From contig NZ_NEGI01000002.1 of assembly GCF_002135345.1 (NCBI RefSeq), positions 1 to 64,000 on the forward strand: DNA of 64,000 bases, in the 5' to 3' direction. Shown one piece after another: positions 34,942-45,573 of the stretch. A program made the position numbers and the translations under genes. The DNA comes from Acinetobacter sp. ANC 4648 (GTDB lineage: Bacteria; Pseudomonadota; Gammaproteobacteria; Pseudomonadales; Moraxellaceae). The stretch's first letter is position 1. Each line of letters begins with the position of its first letter. The notes below the pieces were generated by a model. It was not told the origin of the DNA. It saw only the letters and a list, made by a program, of their open reading frames with translations, and made no database searches.

Positions 34942-36966
34942 TCATTTTTTAGTATCCTGACAAGTTTTTTCAATAACTTTCAATTCAGTCGCACATTCTT
35001 TAAGCAATTTCTCTAAAAAAGATATCATCGTGCTATCTTTTTGTTCTAGATACATAATTTTTTGAAATACCGTATTTACTTGCTCAAATACATGCGTCCG
35101 ATCCGAAAATGCAGATAAACGTAACATCCACTGTTGAAAAGTTTCACTCTGCATTTTTTTGTGTTCTGCGCTTAATGACTTAGAAAAAGAATGAATGACT
35201 TTATCCAGTGCAGATAAATTTCGAGATATATTCCACCGATATACCACAAAATATATAGCTCCAAGAAAGAGAGTGCCAAAGATGAGAATGAGTGCATAGC
35301 GATAACTTGAGTTTAGACCAAATTTTTCTAGCCAGCCATTTTGCTTCGCTGCATCATATCCCACGACTTTACTTTGCCATTGATAACTTGCGTAATCACT
35401 CCAAATATTGAAGCTTTTCAACATTGAATATTGTGGATAACGCCATGTACTACCCTCACCACCTAAGACCAATCGTTGCTCCGAAATATAGTCTTGCATA
35501 CCTTGATCAATACGTTGCGGTGCAATTATGAAAGTTGGATCATAGCGGTGCCACTTACCTTGTAGATAAACTTCAGTCCATGCATGCGCATCTAACTGAC
35601 GCACTTCCCAGCTTTGTCGATCTGGTGCAAGCTGCCCACCTTGATAACCCAGTACAACCCTAGCGGGAATACCAACATAACGCATTAACATGGCAAAACT
35701 AGAGGCATAATGTTCACAAAAACCCTGTTTCGATTGAAATAAAAACGTATCAATTCGATTATTACCTAGCTTTCCTGGGGCCAAGGTATAGCTAAAATTA
35801 TTCTGCTGATACCACTGTAAAATGCGTTGTATATATACAGCAGGGTTTTGATGACTTTGCGTAAATATATCTCGTGCTAATTGCTGTGCTTGCGGATCAC
35901 TGGACTGAATAAAATTTAAGTTATTATCTTGTTCTAATTTAGATAAATGTTCTAAATCATTAATTCGAGAACCTAACCACTGTAATTTAATCGGTTGCGT
36001 TCGTTGTACCATTTGAGTCGGCGTAATTGCTCCATCTTGATGTAATTGAAAATATTCCTGAGCAGGAATTGACCTTTCCAAAGCCATGACCCATTGCACA
36101 TGATCATCCGCTGCAAGATACTGATAACTCCAAATCCATTTAGGCTTTTTAATATTTTCAATTACTTGAGGCTGCTGATTATTTTCACTACTGGTCCATG
36201 TCGTACCATCATATTGATCCAGTACTATGGCCCGCCAATATAATTCTGGTCGCTTAGGTAACTGTTGCATATCTCCCAAAATACGAAAAGCCAAAGCGCT
36301 AGACTGTGAAAGCTCAGCTATTTCACCTGGTGACATTCGATCACTCATTCCAGTAACGCCCTGTGAGCTCGCGACTGGAATTTGCCAAAGTGGTGGTAAT
36401 CTTGGAAAAAATAGAAACAAAAGAATAAAAAATGGTACAGCTAAAGCAATGACTTTGAGTATATGTTGAATATCGGTTTTCAATAATTGAAAACCACTCA
36501 TGTTCTGTTCAAATTGTGACGTCTGAATTCGATACAAACCAACCAAGCAACTGACTAAGCAAGAAAAAACTAGCAACGCCATCCATATTGATTGACTATA
36601 TAAAAATAGTCCCGCACTCACAAACAATGCAAAATTGAACAAGATAATTAAATCGCGCTTATTTTTAGTTTCTAAAGCTTTGGCGTATAAAAAGGCCGCA
36701 AGTACTGCCATTCCTGCATCAACACCAAGAAAAGTTTTATAATTTAAATAAATAATACCTAATGCAAAAATCACACTGAAAATTTTTACGCATTTAAAAA
36801 TAAAAAATTTAATGTGCGTGGTCGCAATCGTATACCGATCCTTCACAACCAAATTCAGAATCATGCATAAAAACACTAGACTTAAGGCAATCGGGATAAA
36901 TGCCAATTGTGCGACCAGTATTAAGCTCAAACTTAAAATAATTGAAATTTGAATGGCTCGATTCAT
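34942..36966 (-). CDS. DUF3488/transglutaminase-like membrane protein (TgpA type)
   Basis: 674 residues from ATG 36966, four bases after the DUF58 gene stop; an upstream start at 37038 would overlap it by 68 bp. The N-terminus has six or so membrane segments (DUF3488), then a periplasmic transglutaminase core with QGFCEHYASSFAMLMRYVGI (catalytic Cys), DAHAWTEVYL (His) and RYDPT (Asp), then one more membrane span near 550 and a cytoplasmic tail. Pseudomonas TgpA is an essential periplasmic transglutaminase of this type. Operon with MoxR and DUF58 is conserved across gamma-proteobacteria. Confidence 0.88.
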   Translation of the reverse strand: MNRAIQISIILSLSLILVAQLAFIPIALSLVFLCMILNLVVKDRYTIATTHIKFFIFKCVKIFSVIFALGIIYLNYKTFLGVDAGMAVLAAFLYAKALETKNKRDLIILFNFALFVSAGLFLYSQSIWMALLVFSCLVSCLVGLYRIQTSQFEQNMSGFQLLKTDIQHILKVIALAVPFFILLFLFFPRLPPLWQIPVASSQGVTGMSDRMSPGEIAELSQSSALAFRILGDMQQLPKRPELYWRAIVLDQYDGTTWTSSENNQQPQVIENIKKPKWIWSYQYLAADDHVQWVMALERSIPAQEYFQLHQDGAITPTQMVQRTQPIKLQWLGSRINDLEHLSKLEQDNNLNFIQSSDPQAQQLARDIFTQSHQNPAVYIQRILQWYQQNNFSYTLAPGKLGNNRIDTFLFQSKQGFCEHYASSFAMLMRYVGIPARVVLGYQGGQLAPDRQSWEVRQLDAHAWTEVYLQGKWHRYDPTFIIAPQRIDQGMQDYISEQRLVLGGEGSTWRYPQYSMLKSFNIWSDYASYQWQSKVVGYDAAKQNGWLEKFGLNSSYRYALILIFGTLFLGAIYFVVYRWNISRNLSALDKVIHSFSKSLSAEHKKMQSETFQQWMLRLSAFSDRTHVFEQVNTVFQKIMYLEQKDSTMISFLEKLLKECATELKVIEKTCQDTKK

Positions 36967-36970
36967 ATAT

Positions 36971-37882
36971 TTAAGCTCGTGCAAGCTGCTGCTGAACTTG
37001 TAAATATTGTTGTTCGCCACAACCTTGTACAATTTCAATCTGCGGCAATCTTATGCTGTAGGGAATTTTATGTTGCTCACATTGGTCGACTAAGCCCATT
37101 ATTAAACTGAGCTTTTCCTCATGGTCGCTACTCGGCATCTGTGCATATTCAATATATAGGGTCTGTGCATCAGATTGATCTTCAAATTGCTTAATATACA
37201 TTCCTTGACCTCGTGCAACTTGCTTCCAAGAAACCGCTTGCAAAGAATCCCCCACTTTAAAATTACGTAATTCATGAAATTCATCTAAATCAGGTTGCCC
37301 TAAACTCGCACTAGCATAAAAATTTTGATTTAATGCTTTTGGCTGTGGTGCAATCCACACCTCTTTTTGAATATAAAAATATGTCCATGCGCGAACCAAG
37401 CCTAGTGGATAGGTAGAATACATTTGAATTTGTGGAAACTGATATAAACCACGCTGCTCTGCAATCAAATGTAATTCAATACTTTGTTGCAATTCATCAA
37501 AAAGGACTTGTTGGAATTGATCTGCGTATTTGAAATATAGATATTTTGGCATTTTAGTGGGTTGCTTCAAAATAAATTTAACACTAAAGACCTCATTAAC
37601 TCGCCCAACTTCAGGACTAATAATTTCAATATTCAAAGCATGTAATTGCTTAAAAGTCAGATAAAAGCTAATGCACAATATGGCACTGATTAGGAAACAA
37701 AAACCTAAAATCAGGTTGTTGGCATAATTCACACCAGCAATAAAGGTGATCAAAATCAGGATTAAATATAAAAATCCTTGTTGATAGATGAAAACCAACA
37801 CATCATTTTGTTTCAGTGTTTTAGGTGCTTGATATTGAAAACGCTGACTCAGCCACTGTTTAACTTTTTTCTGCATCACCAT
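36971..37882 (-). CDS. DUF58 family membrane-anchored protein
   Basis: 303 residues. Two membrane segments near 30-70, then a beta-rich domain and the DUF58 motif DEFHELRNFKVGDSLQAVSW near 195-214 with following KQVARGQGMYIKQFED. DUF58 proteins carry a VWA-like fold and work with MoxR ATPases, probably in assembly or activation of envelope factors. It is the middle gene of the three-gene operon. Confidence 0.85.
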   Translation of the reverse strand: MVMQKKVKQWLSQRFQYQAPKTLKQNDVLVFIYQQGFLYLILILITFIAGVNYANNLILGFCFLISAILCISFYLTFKQLHALNIEIISPEVGRVNEVFSVKFILKQPTKMPKYLYFKYADQFQQVLFDELQQSIELHLIAEQRGLYQFPQIQMYSTYPLGLVRAWTYFYIQKEVWIAPQPKALNQNFYASASLGQPDLDEFHELRNFKVGDSLQAVSWKQVARGQGMYIKQFEDQSDAQTLYIEYAQMPSSDHEEKLSLIMGLVDQCEQHKIPYSIRLPQIEIVQGCGEQQYLQVQQQLARA

Positions 37883-37896
37883 ATTTCAAAGATCCA

Positions 37897-38856
37897 TTAG
37901 CCTTTAACTGAAACTTTCTGCATTAGATTGAATGTTTCAGCTTCACCTAAACCAATACGATGTGCAGTCACCGCAACAAATACGGCTTGAACATCATCAG
38001 CAATGACATAGTTCCGCTTTTCAACAAGTGCATGTGCTTGTGCTGCATGTTTTAAGGCCAAGACTCCCCGTGTAGATAAACCATGTCGTCCTTTTCGAGT
38101 TTCTTCGGTCAAATCCAGCAGATAATCTAAAACAATTTCACTCACTAAAATTTGTTTAACACAAGTTTGCAATGTCAAAATTTCAACTTGAGAAAATACG
38201 GCGTTCAATGTGCTCATCAGCGCATGACGTGAACTTTGTTGCAATAATAATTTTTCCGCTGAACGAGATGGATAACCTAAAGATAAACGCATTAAAAAAC
38301 GATCAAGTTGCGACTCTGGTAAAGCATAAGTTCCACTTTGAAAAAGCGGATTCTGTGTCGCCACCACCCAGAAAGGTTTAGGCAATTCATAACGCGTGCC
38401 ATCTACCGTAACATAACCCTCTTCCATGGCTTCAAGTAAGGCACTTTGAGTTTTGGGACTACAGCGATTAATTTCATCAGCGAGTAAAATTTGAGTAAAA
38501 ATTGGGCCCTGCTTAAATTCAAATTGATGTTCTTTTTGATTAAACATATTAATCCCAATTACATCACTGGCGAGCATGTCATTGGTGAATTGAATTCGTT
38601 GGAAATTCAAACCGGTCAAATGCGATAAACTACTGGCGAGCGTTGTTTTCCCCAAACCAGGTAAATCCTCAAAAAGTACATGGCCTCCTGCCAATAAACT
38701 GCATAAAGTCAGTTTAGTTTGTTGATCTTTACCTAAAATAATTTGATTGATTTGATTTAGAAATTCATCAATTTTTGGATAAAAAGGTATAAGCTCATTT
38801 TCAGCAATGAATTCAATTGATTCCAAACTTTTTGTTTTTGTGGAGCCCCAAATCAC
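37897..38856 (-). CDS. MoxR-family AAA+ ATPase
   Basis: 319 residues. Walker A LPGLGKTTL near 65-73, Walker B ILLADEINR near 128, sensor 1 VVATQNP near 168 and sensor 2 region GLSTRGVLALKHAAQA define a MoxR-type chaperone ATPase. First gene of the operon with DUF58 and the transglutaminase, as in many proteobacteria. Confidence 0.92.
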   Translation of the reverse strand: MIWGSTKTKSLESIEFIAENELIPFYPKIDEFLNQINQIILGKDQQTKLTLCSLLAGGHVLFEDLPGLGKTTLASSLSHLTGLNFQRIQFTNDMLASDVIGINMFNQKEHQFEFKQGPIFTQILLADEINRCSPKTQSALLEAMEEGYVTVDGTRYELPKPFWVVATQNPLFQSGTYALPESQLDRFLMRLSLGYPSRSAEKLLLQQSSRHALMSTLNAVFSQVEILTLQTCVKQILVSEIVLDYLLDLTEETRKGRHGLSTRGVLALKHAAQAHALVEKRNYVIADDVQAVFVAVTAHRIGLGEAETFNLMQKVSVKG

Positions 38857-39117
38857 CTTTTATTCCCCAATAAAAATCAGATAGATGATTAACATACACT
38901 GTTTTTTTATTTTTACCCAAAAGATCAAATCTTTAATTCTAAAAATTCCAAATATAATGAATAAAATAAATACTAATCTTAATGTTTAAAACTATGCCTC
39001 ATTTAGCTGAGACTGACGTTAGCATCGTTTTATTTGCAAAATAGTCTTTATCACGAAAAACCCTTCATTGAGATATTCACTTATAATGGACCAACCACCC
39101 CAACTTAAAATGAATAA
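38857..39117. other. Intergenic region upstream of moxR-type gene
   Basis: About 260 AT-rich bases between the leftward MoxR gene and the cstA-ybdD terminator; presumably the MoxR-operon promoter. Nothing else recognised. Confidence 0.4.
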
Positions 39118-39150
39118 AACAAAAAACGGTATCTAAATACCGTTTTTGTT
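39118..39150. terminator. Bidirectional terminator after ybdD-type gene
   Basis: ACGGTAT (39126-39132), loop CTAA, ATACCGT (39137-39143), with A6 before and T5 after; ends the leftward cstA-ybdD transcript. Confidence 0.85.
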
Positions 39151-39161
39151 AACTGATCATA

Positions 39162-39464
39162 TCAACAAGGACATTTTTTTAAACCACCACTTGCAGACGG
39201 ATAACGTGCATCTACACAATAACGGTGGAACGTTTTTTCATCCATTGCCTCCAAATCGGGATGGTTCTTTTTCATATGTTCCAAATAAGTTTCATAATCT
39301 GGCACACCAACCATCAAACGAAAACTCTGTTGTAAACGCTGCCATAAAGTTGCTATACGCGACCAATTTCTTGGAGAAAAAATTAACTCTTTCTGCGACA
39401 TAATGGTCATTTTGATGATTTTATAAATCACCGCTTTTCCACCTTTGGCAAATTTAAGATTCAT
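39162..39464 (-). CDS. YbdD/YjiX family (DUF466) small protein
   Basis: 100 residues from ATG 39464, with AGAGGTGG upstream overlapping the end of cstA. The conserved core VGVPDYETYLEHMKKNHPD and C-terminus CVDARYPSASGGLKKCPC identify the family, which is nearly always encoded right after a CstA or BtsT transporter. The N-terminus is about 25 residues longer than the minimal family. Its molecular role is probably accessory to the transporter. Confidence 0.85.
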   Translation of the reverse strand: MNLKFAKGGKAVIYKIIKMTIMSQKELIFSPRNWSRIATLWQRLQQSFRLMVGVPDYETYLEHMKKNHPDLEAMDEKTFHRYCVDARYPSASGGLKKCPC

Positions 39465-39479
39465 CATTACCACCTCTAC

Positions 39480-41579
39480 TCAGTGTGCCTTTGTAACTAC
39501 AATTTGTTCAGGGTCAGCATAGACTGCTGGTGATTCATTCACTGTAGGGACTGGGCTTGCCAATGCACGACGAATCACACCAATGGCAGCAATCAGCATC
39601 ACTATTGCCACAATCATAAAGAATGCACAGAGCGCTGCATTGATTTGATTAGAGAATACAATTGTCTGCATTTCTTCAAGTGTTTTTGCAGGTTTCAAAA
39701 TTTCACCTTTAGCAATCGCATCAGAAAACTTATTCGCTTGCGCCAAGAAACCAATTTTTGGATTTGCATGGAAGATTTTTTGCCAACCTGCAGTCATACA
39801 CGTAATGAATAAAAAAATGGTTGGAATAATCGTTACCCAAACATATTTTTCTTTCTTCATTTTAAATAAAATGACTGTACCCAAAATCAACGCCATTGCA
39901 GCCAACATTTGGTTACCAATACCAAATAATGGCCATAAACTATTGATCCCACCCAATGGATCAACCACACCTTGATAAACGAAAAAACCCCATCCCGCTA
40001 CAGCAACCGCTGTACCAATCATATTTCCCAAAAAATTATGTGAATTTTTCAGTGCTGGAATGACGATACCCACAGTATCTTGCACCATAAAACGACATGC
40101 ACGCGTACCAGCATCGACAGCCGTTAAAATAAATAGTGCTTCAAATAAAATAGCAAAGTGATACCAAAATGCCATCATCGAACGATTATTAAAAATTTCG
40201 GTAATAATGTGTGCCATACCAATCGCAAATGTAGGCGCACCACCTGTGCGTGATAGAATCGTATTTTCACCGACTTCTTTCGCCAATAAAGCTAAAGTTT
40301 CAGGTGTCACGACAAAACCTAAATTGCGGACTGCTTCTGCTGCACTTTCAACAGTTGTACCCAATACCGCTGCTGGTGCATTAATGGCAAAATACACTCC
40401 TGGTTCAAGTACTGTTGCACAAATCATTGCCATAATCGCAACGAAAGATTCCATTAACATCCCACCGTAACCAATCACACGAATATTAACTTCGTTATCA
40501 ATGAGTTTTGGTGTTGTTCCAGAGGCCACTAAAGCATGGAAACCTGAAATTGCACCACAGGCAATGGTAATGAATAGGAATGGAAACATCGAACCTGCAA
40601 ATACAGGTCCCGTACCATCAACAAAATGAGTCACTGCTGGCATTTTAAGCATTGGCATGGCAATCATAATACCAACCGCAAGTCCTGCAATTACACCAAT
40701 TTTTAAAAAGGTAGATAAGTAATCACGCGGTGCTAAAAGCAACCAAACGGGTAAGACTGAAGCAACAAAACCATAAATAATAAGACACCAAGTTAACTGT
40801 GTCCCCGTTAAAGTAAAGAAAGGCCCCCAATATGCATGTTGTGCGACATCTCCACCATAAATAATCGCGGCCATCATTAAGACAAATCCAATGATTGAAA
40901 CCTCAGCAATCTTTCCTGGACGGATATAACGCATATACACACCCATAAATAATGCAATCGGTATTGTTGCCGCAATACTAAATACGCCCCATGGACTATT
41001 GGTTAACGCCTTCACGACCACTAATGCTAAAACAGCAAGAATAATGATCATAACGCCCAACGCACCGAGCATGACAATCACACCAGCGAATGAGCCAAGT
41101 TCTTGCTTCGCCATTTCACCCAGTGAACGACCATCTCGTCGGGTGGAGATAAATAACACCAGAAAATCTTGTACAGCACCAGCAAACACCACACCAATGA
41201 GTAACCACAATGTTCCAGGTAAATATCCCATTTGCGCTGCAAGAATAGGACCTACTAGTGGCCCTGCGCCAGCAATGGCAGCAAAGTGATGCCCAAACAG
41301 TACATATTTATTGGTGGGTACATAATCTAAACCGTCTGCCATACGATGCGCGGGCGTTAACCGACGCGAATCGAGTTCAAAAACCTTAGTGGCAATAAAT
41401 AAACTATAAAATCGATAAGCGATGCTATATACACAAATTGCTGCCAAAACCAACCATACGGCATTGACATGTTCACCTCTGCTGACTGCAAGTATTCCAA
41501 ATGATACTGCACCAATTACAGCAACAACAGCCCACATCAGTTTCGACATGGCTGAGGGCTTCGTTTGAATATTTTCCAT
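39480..41579 (-). CDS. cstA: Carbon starvation protein A, peptide/pyruvate-type transporter
   Basis: 699 residues with about 16-18 membrane segments. Family motifs include YKFYS-like AYRFYSLFIATKVF, the FGHHFAAIAGAGPLVGPILA block near 95 and GFHALVASGTTPK near 345. CstA proteins import peptides or pyruvate under carbon limitation. GAGG precedes the ATG. Followed by the ybdD-type gene 16 bp on. Confidence 0.93.
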   Translation of the reverse strand: MENIQTKPSAMSKLMWAVVAVIGAVSFGILAVSRGEHVNAVWLVLAAICVYSIAYRFYSLFIATKVFELDSRRLTPAHRMADGLDYVPTNKYVLFGHHFAAIAGAGPLVGPILAAQMGYLPGTLWLLIGVVFAGAVQDFLVLFISTRRDGRSLGEMAKQELGSFAGVIVMLGALGVMIIILAVLALVVVKALTNSPWGVFSIAATIPIALFMGVYMRYIRPGKIAEVSIIGFVLMMAAIIYGGDVAQHAYWGPFFTLTGTQLTWCLIIYGFVASVLPVWLLLAPRDYLSTFLKIGVIAGLAVGIMIAMPMLKMPAVTHFVDGTGPVFAGSMFPFLFITIACGAISGFHALVASGTTPKLIDNEVNIRVIGYGGMLMESFVAIMAMICATVLEPGVYFAINAPAAVLGTTVESAAEAVRNLGFVVTPETLALLAKEVGENTILSRTGGAPTFAIGMAHIITEIFNNRSMMAFWYHFAILFEALFILTAVDAGTRACRFMVQDTVGIVIPALKNSHNFLGNMIGTAVAVAGWGFFVYQGVVDPLGGINSLWPLFGIGNQMLAAMALILGTVILFKMKKEKYVWVTIIPTIFLFITCMTAGWQKIFHANPKIGFLAQANKFSDAIAKGEILKPAKTLEEMQTIVFSNQINAALCAFFMIVAIVMLIAAIGVIRRALASPVPTVNESPAVYADPEQIVVTKAH

Positions 41580-41840
41580 TAATACCTCATATCTTAATTA
41601 CAAAAGCAGTTTCTTTTGACTGATTCACTTCATGTGTTTTGTATATTTTTCCCTAATGACTTTACTCCTGATTTTTTTGTTTTAATCTAAGACTTTGGCA
41701 TGAAATTTGATTTGAATATGTTCGATTAATACCACATTGTAATGACATACTTTTTTATAAAACACCACTTACTAAATCCAGATAATATACCCTTGCTCCT
41801 CTTTGGCTAGCTTTCCCATCTTGGGCTTAAATTGAGATAT
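41580..41840. other. Intergenic region upstream of cstA
   Basis: About 260 bases between efp and cstA; carries the cstA promoter region. No CRP-like palindrome could be assigned with confidence. Confidence 0.35.
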
Positions 41841-41868
41841 AAAAAAGGGATGATTTTCATCATCCCTT
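41841..41868 (-). terminator. Intrinsic terminator of efp
   Basis: AAGGGATGAT (41845-41854), TTTC loop, ATCATCCCTT (41859-41868): a perfect 10-bp stem, followed by T6 on the minus strand. Confidence 0.9.
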
Positions 41869-41892
41869 CGATAATAGTCTATTTTTAAACTA

Positions 41893-42462
41893 TTATGCAC
41901 GCTCTAAATAATCACCTGTACGCGTATCTACACGAACACTTTCTTCTTGCTGTACAAATAAAGGAACACGAACTACAGCGCCTGTTTCAAGTTTAGCGGG
42001 TTTACCACCGCCACCTGAAGTATCACCACGTACACCTGGATCAGTTTCAACAATTTTCAAGACCACGAAATTTGGTGGATTTACAGTTAATGGAACACCA
42101 TTAAACAGCATCACTGTACATTTTTCATTAGAATCATCTTTTAACCATTTTACTGCATCGCCCATTGCTATTTTATCAGCAGCAATTTGCTCGAAGCTTA
42201 CTGGATCCATGAAGTTCCATAGTTCGCCATCGTTATAAAGATATTCCATCTCTACTTCAACGATGTCAGCACTTTCAAGTGATTCATTTGATTTGAAAGT
42301 TTTCTCTAAAACTTTACCTGTTTTAAGGTTACGTAGTTTTACGCGGCTAAATGCCTGACCTTTACCTGGCTTTACATATTCATTTTCCATAATTGAACAT
42401 GGGTTGCCATCAAGCATTACTTTAAGACCTTGCTTAAAGTCATTTGTAGAATAATTGGCCAT
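41893..42462 (-). CDS. efp: Elongation factor P
   Basis: 189 residues from ATG 42462 (GGAG upstream); the frame to 42477 adds five residues not seen in the family. The modified lysine sits in [10 protein letters not shown] near residue 34, the type that is beta-lysylated by EpmA/EpmB. EF-P relieves ribosome stalling at polyproline. The divergent neighbour is epmB, which supplies the modification. Confidence 0.96.
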   Translation of the reverse strand: MANYSTNDFKQGLKVMLDGNPCSIMENEYVKPGKGQAFSRVKLRNLKTGKVLEKTFKSNESLESADIVEVEMEYLYNDGELWNFMDPVSFEQIAADKIAMGDAVKWLKDDSNEKCTVMLFNGVPLTVNPPNFVVLKIVETDPGVRGDTSGGGGKPAKLETGAVVRVPLFVQQEESVRVDTRTGDYLERA

Positions 42463-42795
42463 GCAGGCTCGCTCCAAAACTTACTAACTTAATCTATTCA
42501 TGCAGTAGGACTATCGGCAATTCATTCAATTTTGCGACAGTGACCTTTCTTGACGATGCAAGGCACGTATTTTACATTTTTAGTATTCTAAATGAGCAAT
42601 ACATAACGAAGCAACGAAAAAATATCCCTGTCCTATCAGATTGCGGGTAAAATCCACGATTGGTTAATATATAAAAGCTCTTCATATCTATTATCGATCG
42701 AAGATTTTTTATACTGATAACACACGCTTACACTGCGACACTGAAAATAGATGAATTATCTATAGACCTTTAACTACCTTATTTTAACACGTGTA
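42463..42795. other. Divergent promoter region efp/epmB
   Basis: 333 bases between the two divergent start codons. It must hold both promoters; no regulator site stands out. Confidence 0.4.
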
Positions 42796-43812
42796 ATGAT
42801 AAACTATTTATATCAAGAGAAAAACTGGCAATCTCAACTCAGTGATCTAATTACTGACCCATTAGAGCTGCTCGAAATACTGCAACTCTCACCTGAGCAA
42901 CTCTTATCTGGGGCAATTTTAGCCTCAACACAGTTTAAATTACGGGTACCGCGGGCTTTTGTTGCTAGAATGCAAAAAGCGAATCCTCTTGATCCGCTTT
43001 TATTACAAGTTTTACCTCACCATTTAGAACTTGAAGAACATGCAGATTTTGTCACAGATCCCTTAGGTGAAGAGGCAGCCAATCAACTTCCCGGTGTTTT
43101 ACACAAATATAAATCACGTTTTTTACTGACTTTAACGGGTGCCTGCGCAGTTCATTGCCGTTATTGTTTCAGACGTCACTTTCCATATCAAGAAAATCTA
43201 CCTAAAAATGAAGATTGGCTAAACATCAAAAGTTATTTAGAAAACAATCCTGATGTCAACGAGGTGATTTTAAGTGGTGGAGATCCTCTCACTTTATCCA
43301 ACCGAAAACTAGCACTTTGGCTAGAACGTCTATCATCTCTCAAACAAATCAAAATCTTGAGAATTCACTCACGCGTTCCTGTTGTAATACCAAATAGAAT
43401 CGACGATGAGCTTGTTTCTTTATTGAAAAACAGTAGGCTACGTGTAATTCTAGTGATACACTCAAATCATCCTGCTGAACTAGATGATGCTACTTGTGCT
43501 CAATTAACTCACTTAGCACAGCAGAATATTTTAATTTTAAATCAAGCTGTGTTATTAAAAGGTGTCAACAATTCAGCTCAAACTTTGATTGATTTGAGTC
43601 ATCGACTATTTGACGCACAAATTATGCCATATTACTTACATGTTTTAGATAAAGTTAAAGGTGCGCAACATTTTGACTTAGAGCCAGATCAAATTGATCG
43701 GCTATACAATGAGGTTTTGGCCAGCTTACCAGGCTATTTGGTGCCTAAACTGGTTAGAGAGATTGCGGGAGAGAAAAATAAAACACCGCTTTATGGAGTT
43801 TCAACTTTTTAG
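42796..43812 (+). CDS. epmB: EF-P (R)-beta-lysine formation enzyme, lysine 2,3-aminomutase family
   Basis: 338 residues. Radical-SAM cluster motif CAVHCRYCFRRHFPY near 115-129, GGDPL near 155, and PLP-binding lysine region near the C-terminus (AGEKNKTPLYG). It converts lysine to (R)-beta-lysine for attachment to EF-P by EpmA. The shorter length compared with clostridial aminomutases is normal for EpmB. No strong ribosome binding site precedes the ATG. Confidence 0.93.
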   Translation: MINYLYQEKNWQSQLSDLITDPLELLEILQLSPEQLLSGAILASTQFKLRVPRAFVARMQKANPLDPLLLQVLPHHLELEEHADFVTDPLGEEAANQLPGVLHKYKSRFLLTLTGACAVHCRYCFRRHFPYQENLPKNEDWLNIKSYLENNPDVNEVILSGGDPLTLSNRKLALWLERLSSLKQIKILRIHSRVPVVIPNRIDDELVSLLKNSRLRVILVIHSNHPAELDDATCAQLTHLAQQNILILNQAVLLKGVNNSAQTLIDLSHRLFDAQIMPYYLHVLDKVKGAQHFDLEPDQIDRLYNEVLASLPGYLVPKLVREIAGEKNKTPLYGVSTF

Positions 43813-43821
43813 GTATTAACA

Positions 43822-45573
43822 ATGATAAATAAAGAGATTTCGGAAATTTTTAATTCTTCCACGGTTCTAAAACAAGATCAACTCAGTTTTACTGATGCAA
43901 CTGTCCCTGCAATGACGGAATGGGCTTCCAATCTGTCCATCATGCAATTGGGTGATACCTCAGAATCTGTGCTTAAAGCGATTCACGAATTAGCCGAATT
44001 GCAATGTAGCGAAACCTTACGTTTTGATTTAATTCAAGTGTTACACCCTATCGTTGAAAATGTGTTGATGAGTTTAGAAAAGCATTTTTTAAATCAAGGG
44101 CTTTTTCATTCAGATCGGCATGAGCAAATTATTGAATTAACGACACGCTTACGTACTTATTTTAGCAATATCTATATTGATATCGTACGTCGCAGTGATC
44201 AACAATTGCAGACGCAAAAATTTTCTTTGTTAAAGTTTAGCCAAAAACGAAATTTAAAAACAGCACGTACGCTAGCAACCCATTATGCACTCGAACAGTT
44301 AGGATTATTGCTCGTCCAACAGCAAATGTTATATAGCATTCCACTGTCCAACCAATGGCTAACCACACATTACTTGTATGATCTTGCAGAAAGAAATCAA
44401 GAACATTTAATTAATATTAATCAGTTACAAGGTATTCATCAGAATATCAATACTATACAACAAGGTTATGCTCAAATTTTACTCTTAGAAATTTTTAATA
44501 CCCATCAAATTCGACCATCAGAAGTTCAGGCACTACATCAATGTAGCTTTGACTGGTCAAAACTCATTCACATCTCTCCTAGAGAAAATACTTTATCTCG
44601 TTATATTGTGGATAACAGTAAAGATCATCCACCTGTCTATAATCGTAAACAGCATGATAGCTTTCAAGCCAATTTATACGTTTCTACACAAAATTTGTTA
44701 GAACACATTAATTCTACCACGCACAAAGATACTGAATACTTATCTAAAAATGAACAAATTCATCTCTCTACTGCATTAAAGTTTCATGCACAAAATGTCT
44801 TAGGAACCACTAGCGAGCGGCAACATGAACGCTATGAATATTCAGCACAACTGCAAATTTGTTTTGGTTTACTGAGTGGCCATTTCCATTTATCGAAAGC
44901 CAAAAACTTCCATGAAACATTGTTATTAAACAATCACTATGGCATGCAATCTGAATCAAATGTTCAATCTAATATGACTCGATCTACGGATACATCAACG
45001 CTTAAAAATATTAAAGTTTTGGATCGAGAAGCTAGGCACATTTATCAAACCCAAGTTTTAGATATTAGTATTAATGGCTATCGTATCCGTTGGGCAAATG
45101 AAGCACCTAAAAGCTTACGTACAGGCGAATTCATTCTGGTGAGTGAAAACCTGCAAAAAAAATGGAAAGGCGCCATTATTCGTTGGATCAAACAATCGGT
45201 CAATAAAAGCTATGAAGTGGGTATTGAAGTTTTAGCCCAAGATATTTTCCCTTGTTCTGTCAAGGTTCCAGCCGATCGCTCTACCATGAACTATCATCCT
45301 TGCCTATTATTAAGAAACCAGCATTTAGATGATACCAAACATTCGTTAATTTTACCTAATATTCCATTTTTTAAAGAGCAGCAAGCTGTTTATCTGCGTT
45401 TAACGGATCAAGAAATTAAAATACACTTAATTAAAACGCTTTTAATCACACAAAGTTTTATTCAGTTTGAATTTGAATTACTCAATGATGAGCAACAGGT
45501 TTTAATTAATCAATATATTCATCAACAATCTACTGATTTAAATAATCAAGATGTATGGGACGCATTAAAGTGA
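43822..45573 (+). CDS. Helical protein with C-terminal PilZ-like domain
   Basis: 583 residues. The first ~370 residues are predicted mainly helical without a recognised family. Residues about 405-475 look PilZ-like: DREARHIYQTQVLDISINGY, then GEFILVSENLQKKWKGAIIRW and EVGIEVLAQD. The canonical RxxxR of c-di-GMP binders is not obvious (the DREAR stretch could be a variant). It overlaps the FimX-like gene by 19 bases, so the two are translationally coupled and probably act together in surface motility or c-di-GMP signalling. Confidence 0.6.
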   Translation: MINKEISEIFNSSTVLKQDQLSFTDATVPAMTEWASNLSIMQLGDTSESVLKAIHELAELQCSETLRFDLIQVLHPIVENVLMSLEKHFLNQGLFHSDRHEQIIELTTRLRTYFSNIYIDIVRRSDQQLQTQKFSLLKFSQKRNLKTARTLATHYALEQLGLLLVQQQMLYSIPLSNQWLTTHYLYDLAERNQEHLININQLQGIHQNINTIQQGYAQILLLEIFNTHQIRPSEVQALHQCSFDWSKLIHISPRENTLSRYIVDNSKDHPPVYNRKQHDSFQANLYVSTQNLLEHINSTTHKDTEYLSKNEQIHLSTALKFHAQNVLGTTSERQHERYEYSAQLQICFGLLSGHFHLSKAKNFHETLLLNNHYGMQSESNVQSNMTRSTDTSTLKNIKVLDREARHIYQTQVLDISINGYRIRWANEAPKSLRTGEFILVSENLQKKWKGAIIRWIKQSVNKSYEVGIEVLAQDIFPCSVKVPADRSTMNYHPCLLLRNQHLDDTKHSLILPNIPFFKEQQAVYLRLTDQEIKIHLIKTLLITQSFIQFEFELLNDEQQVLINQYIHQQSTDLNNQDVWDALK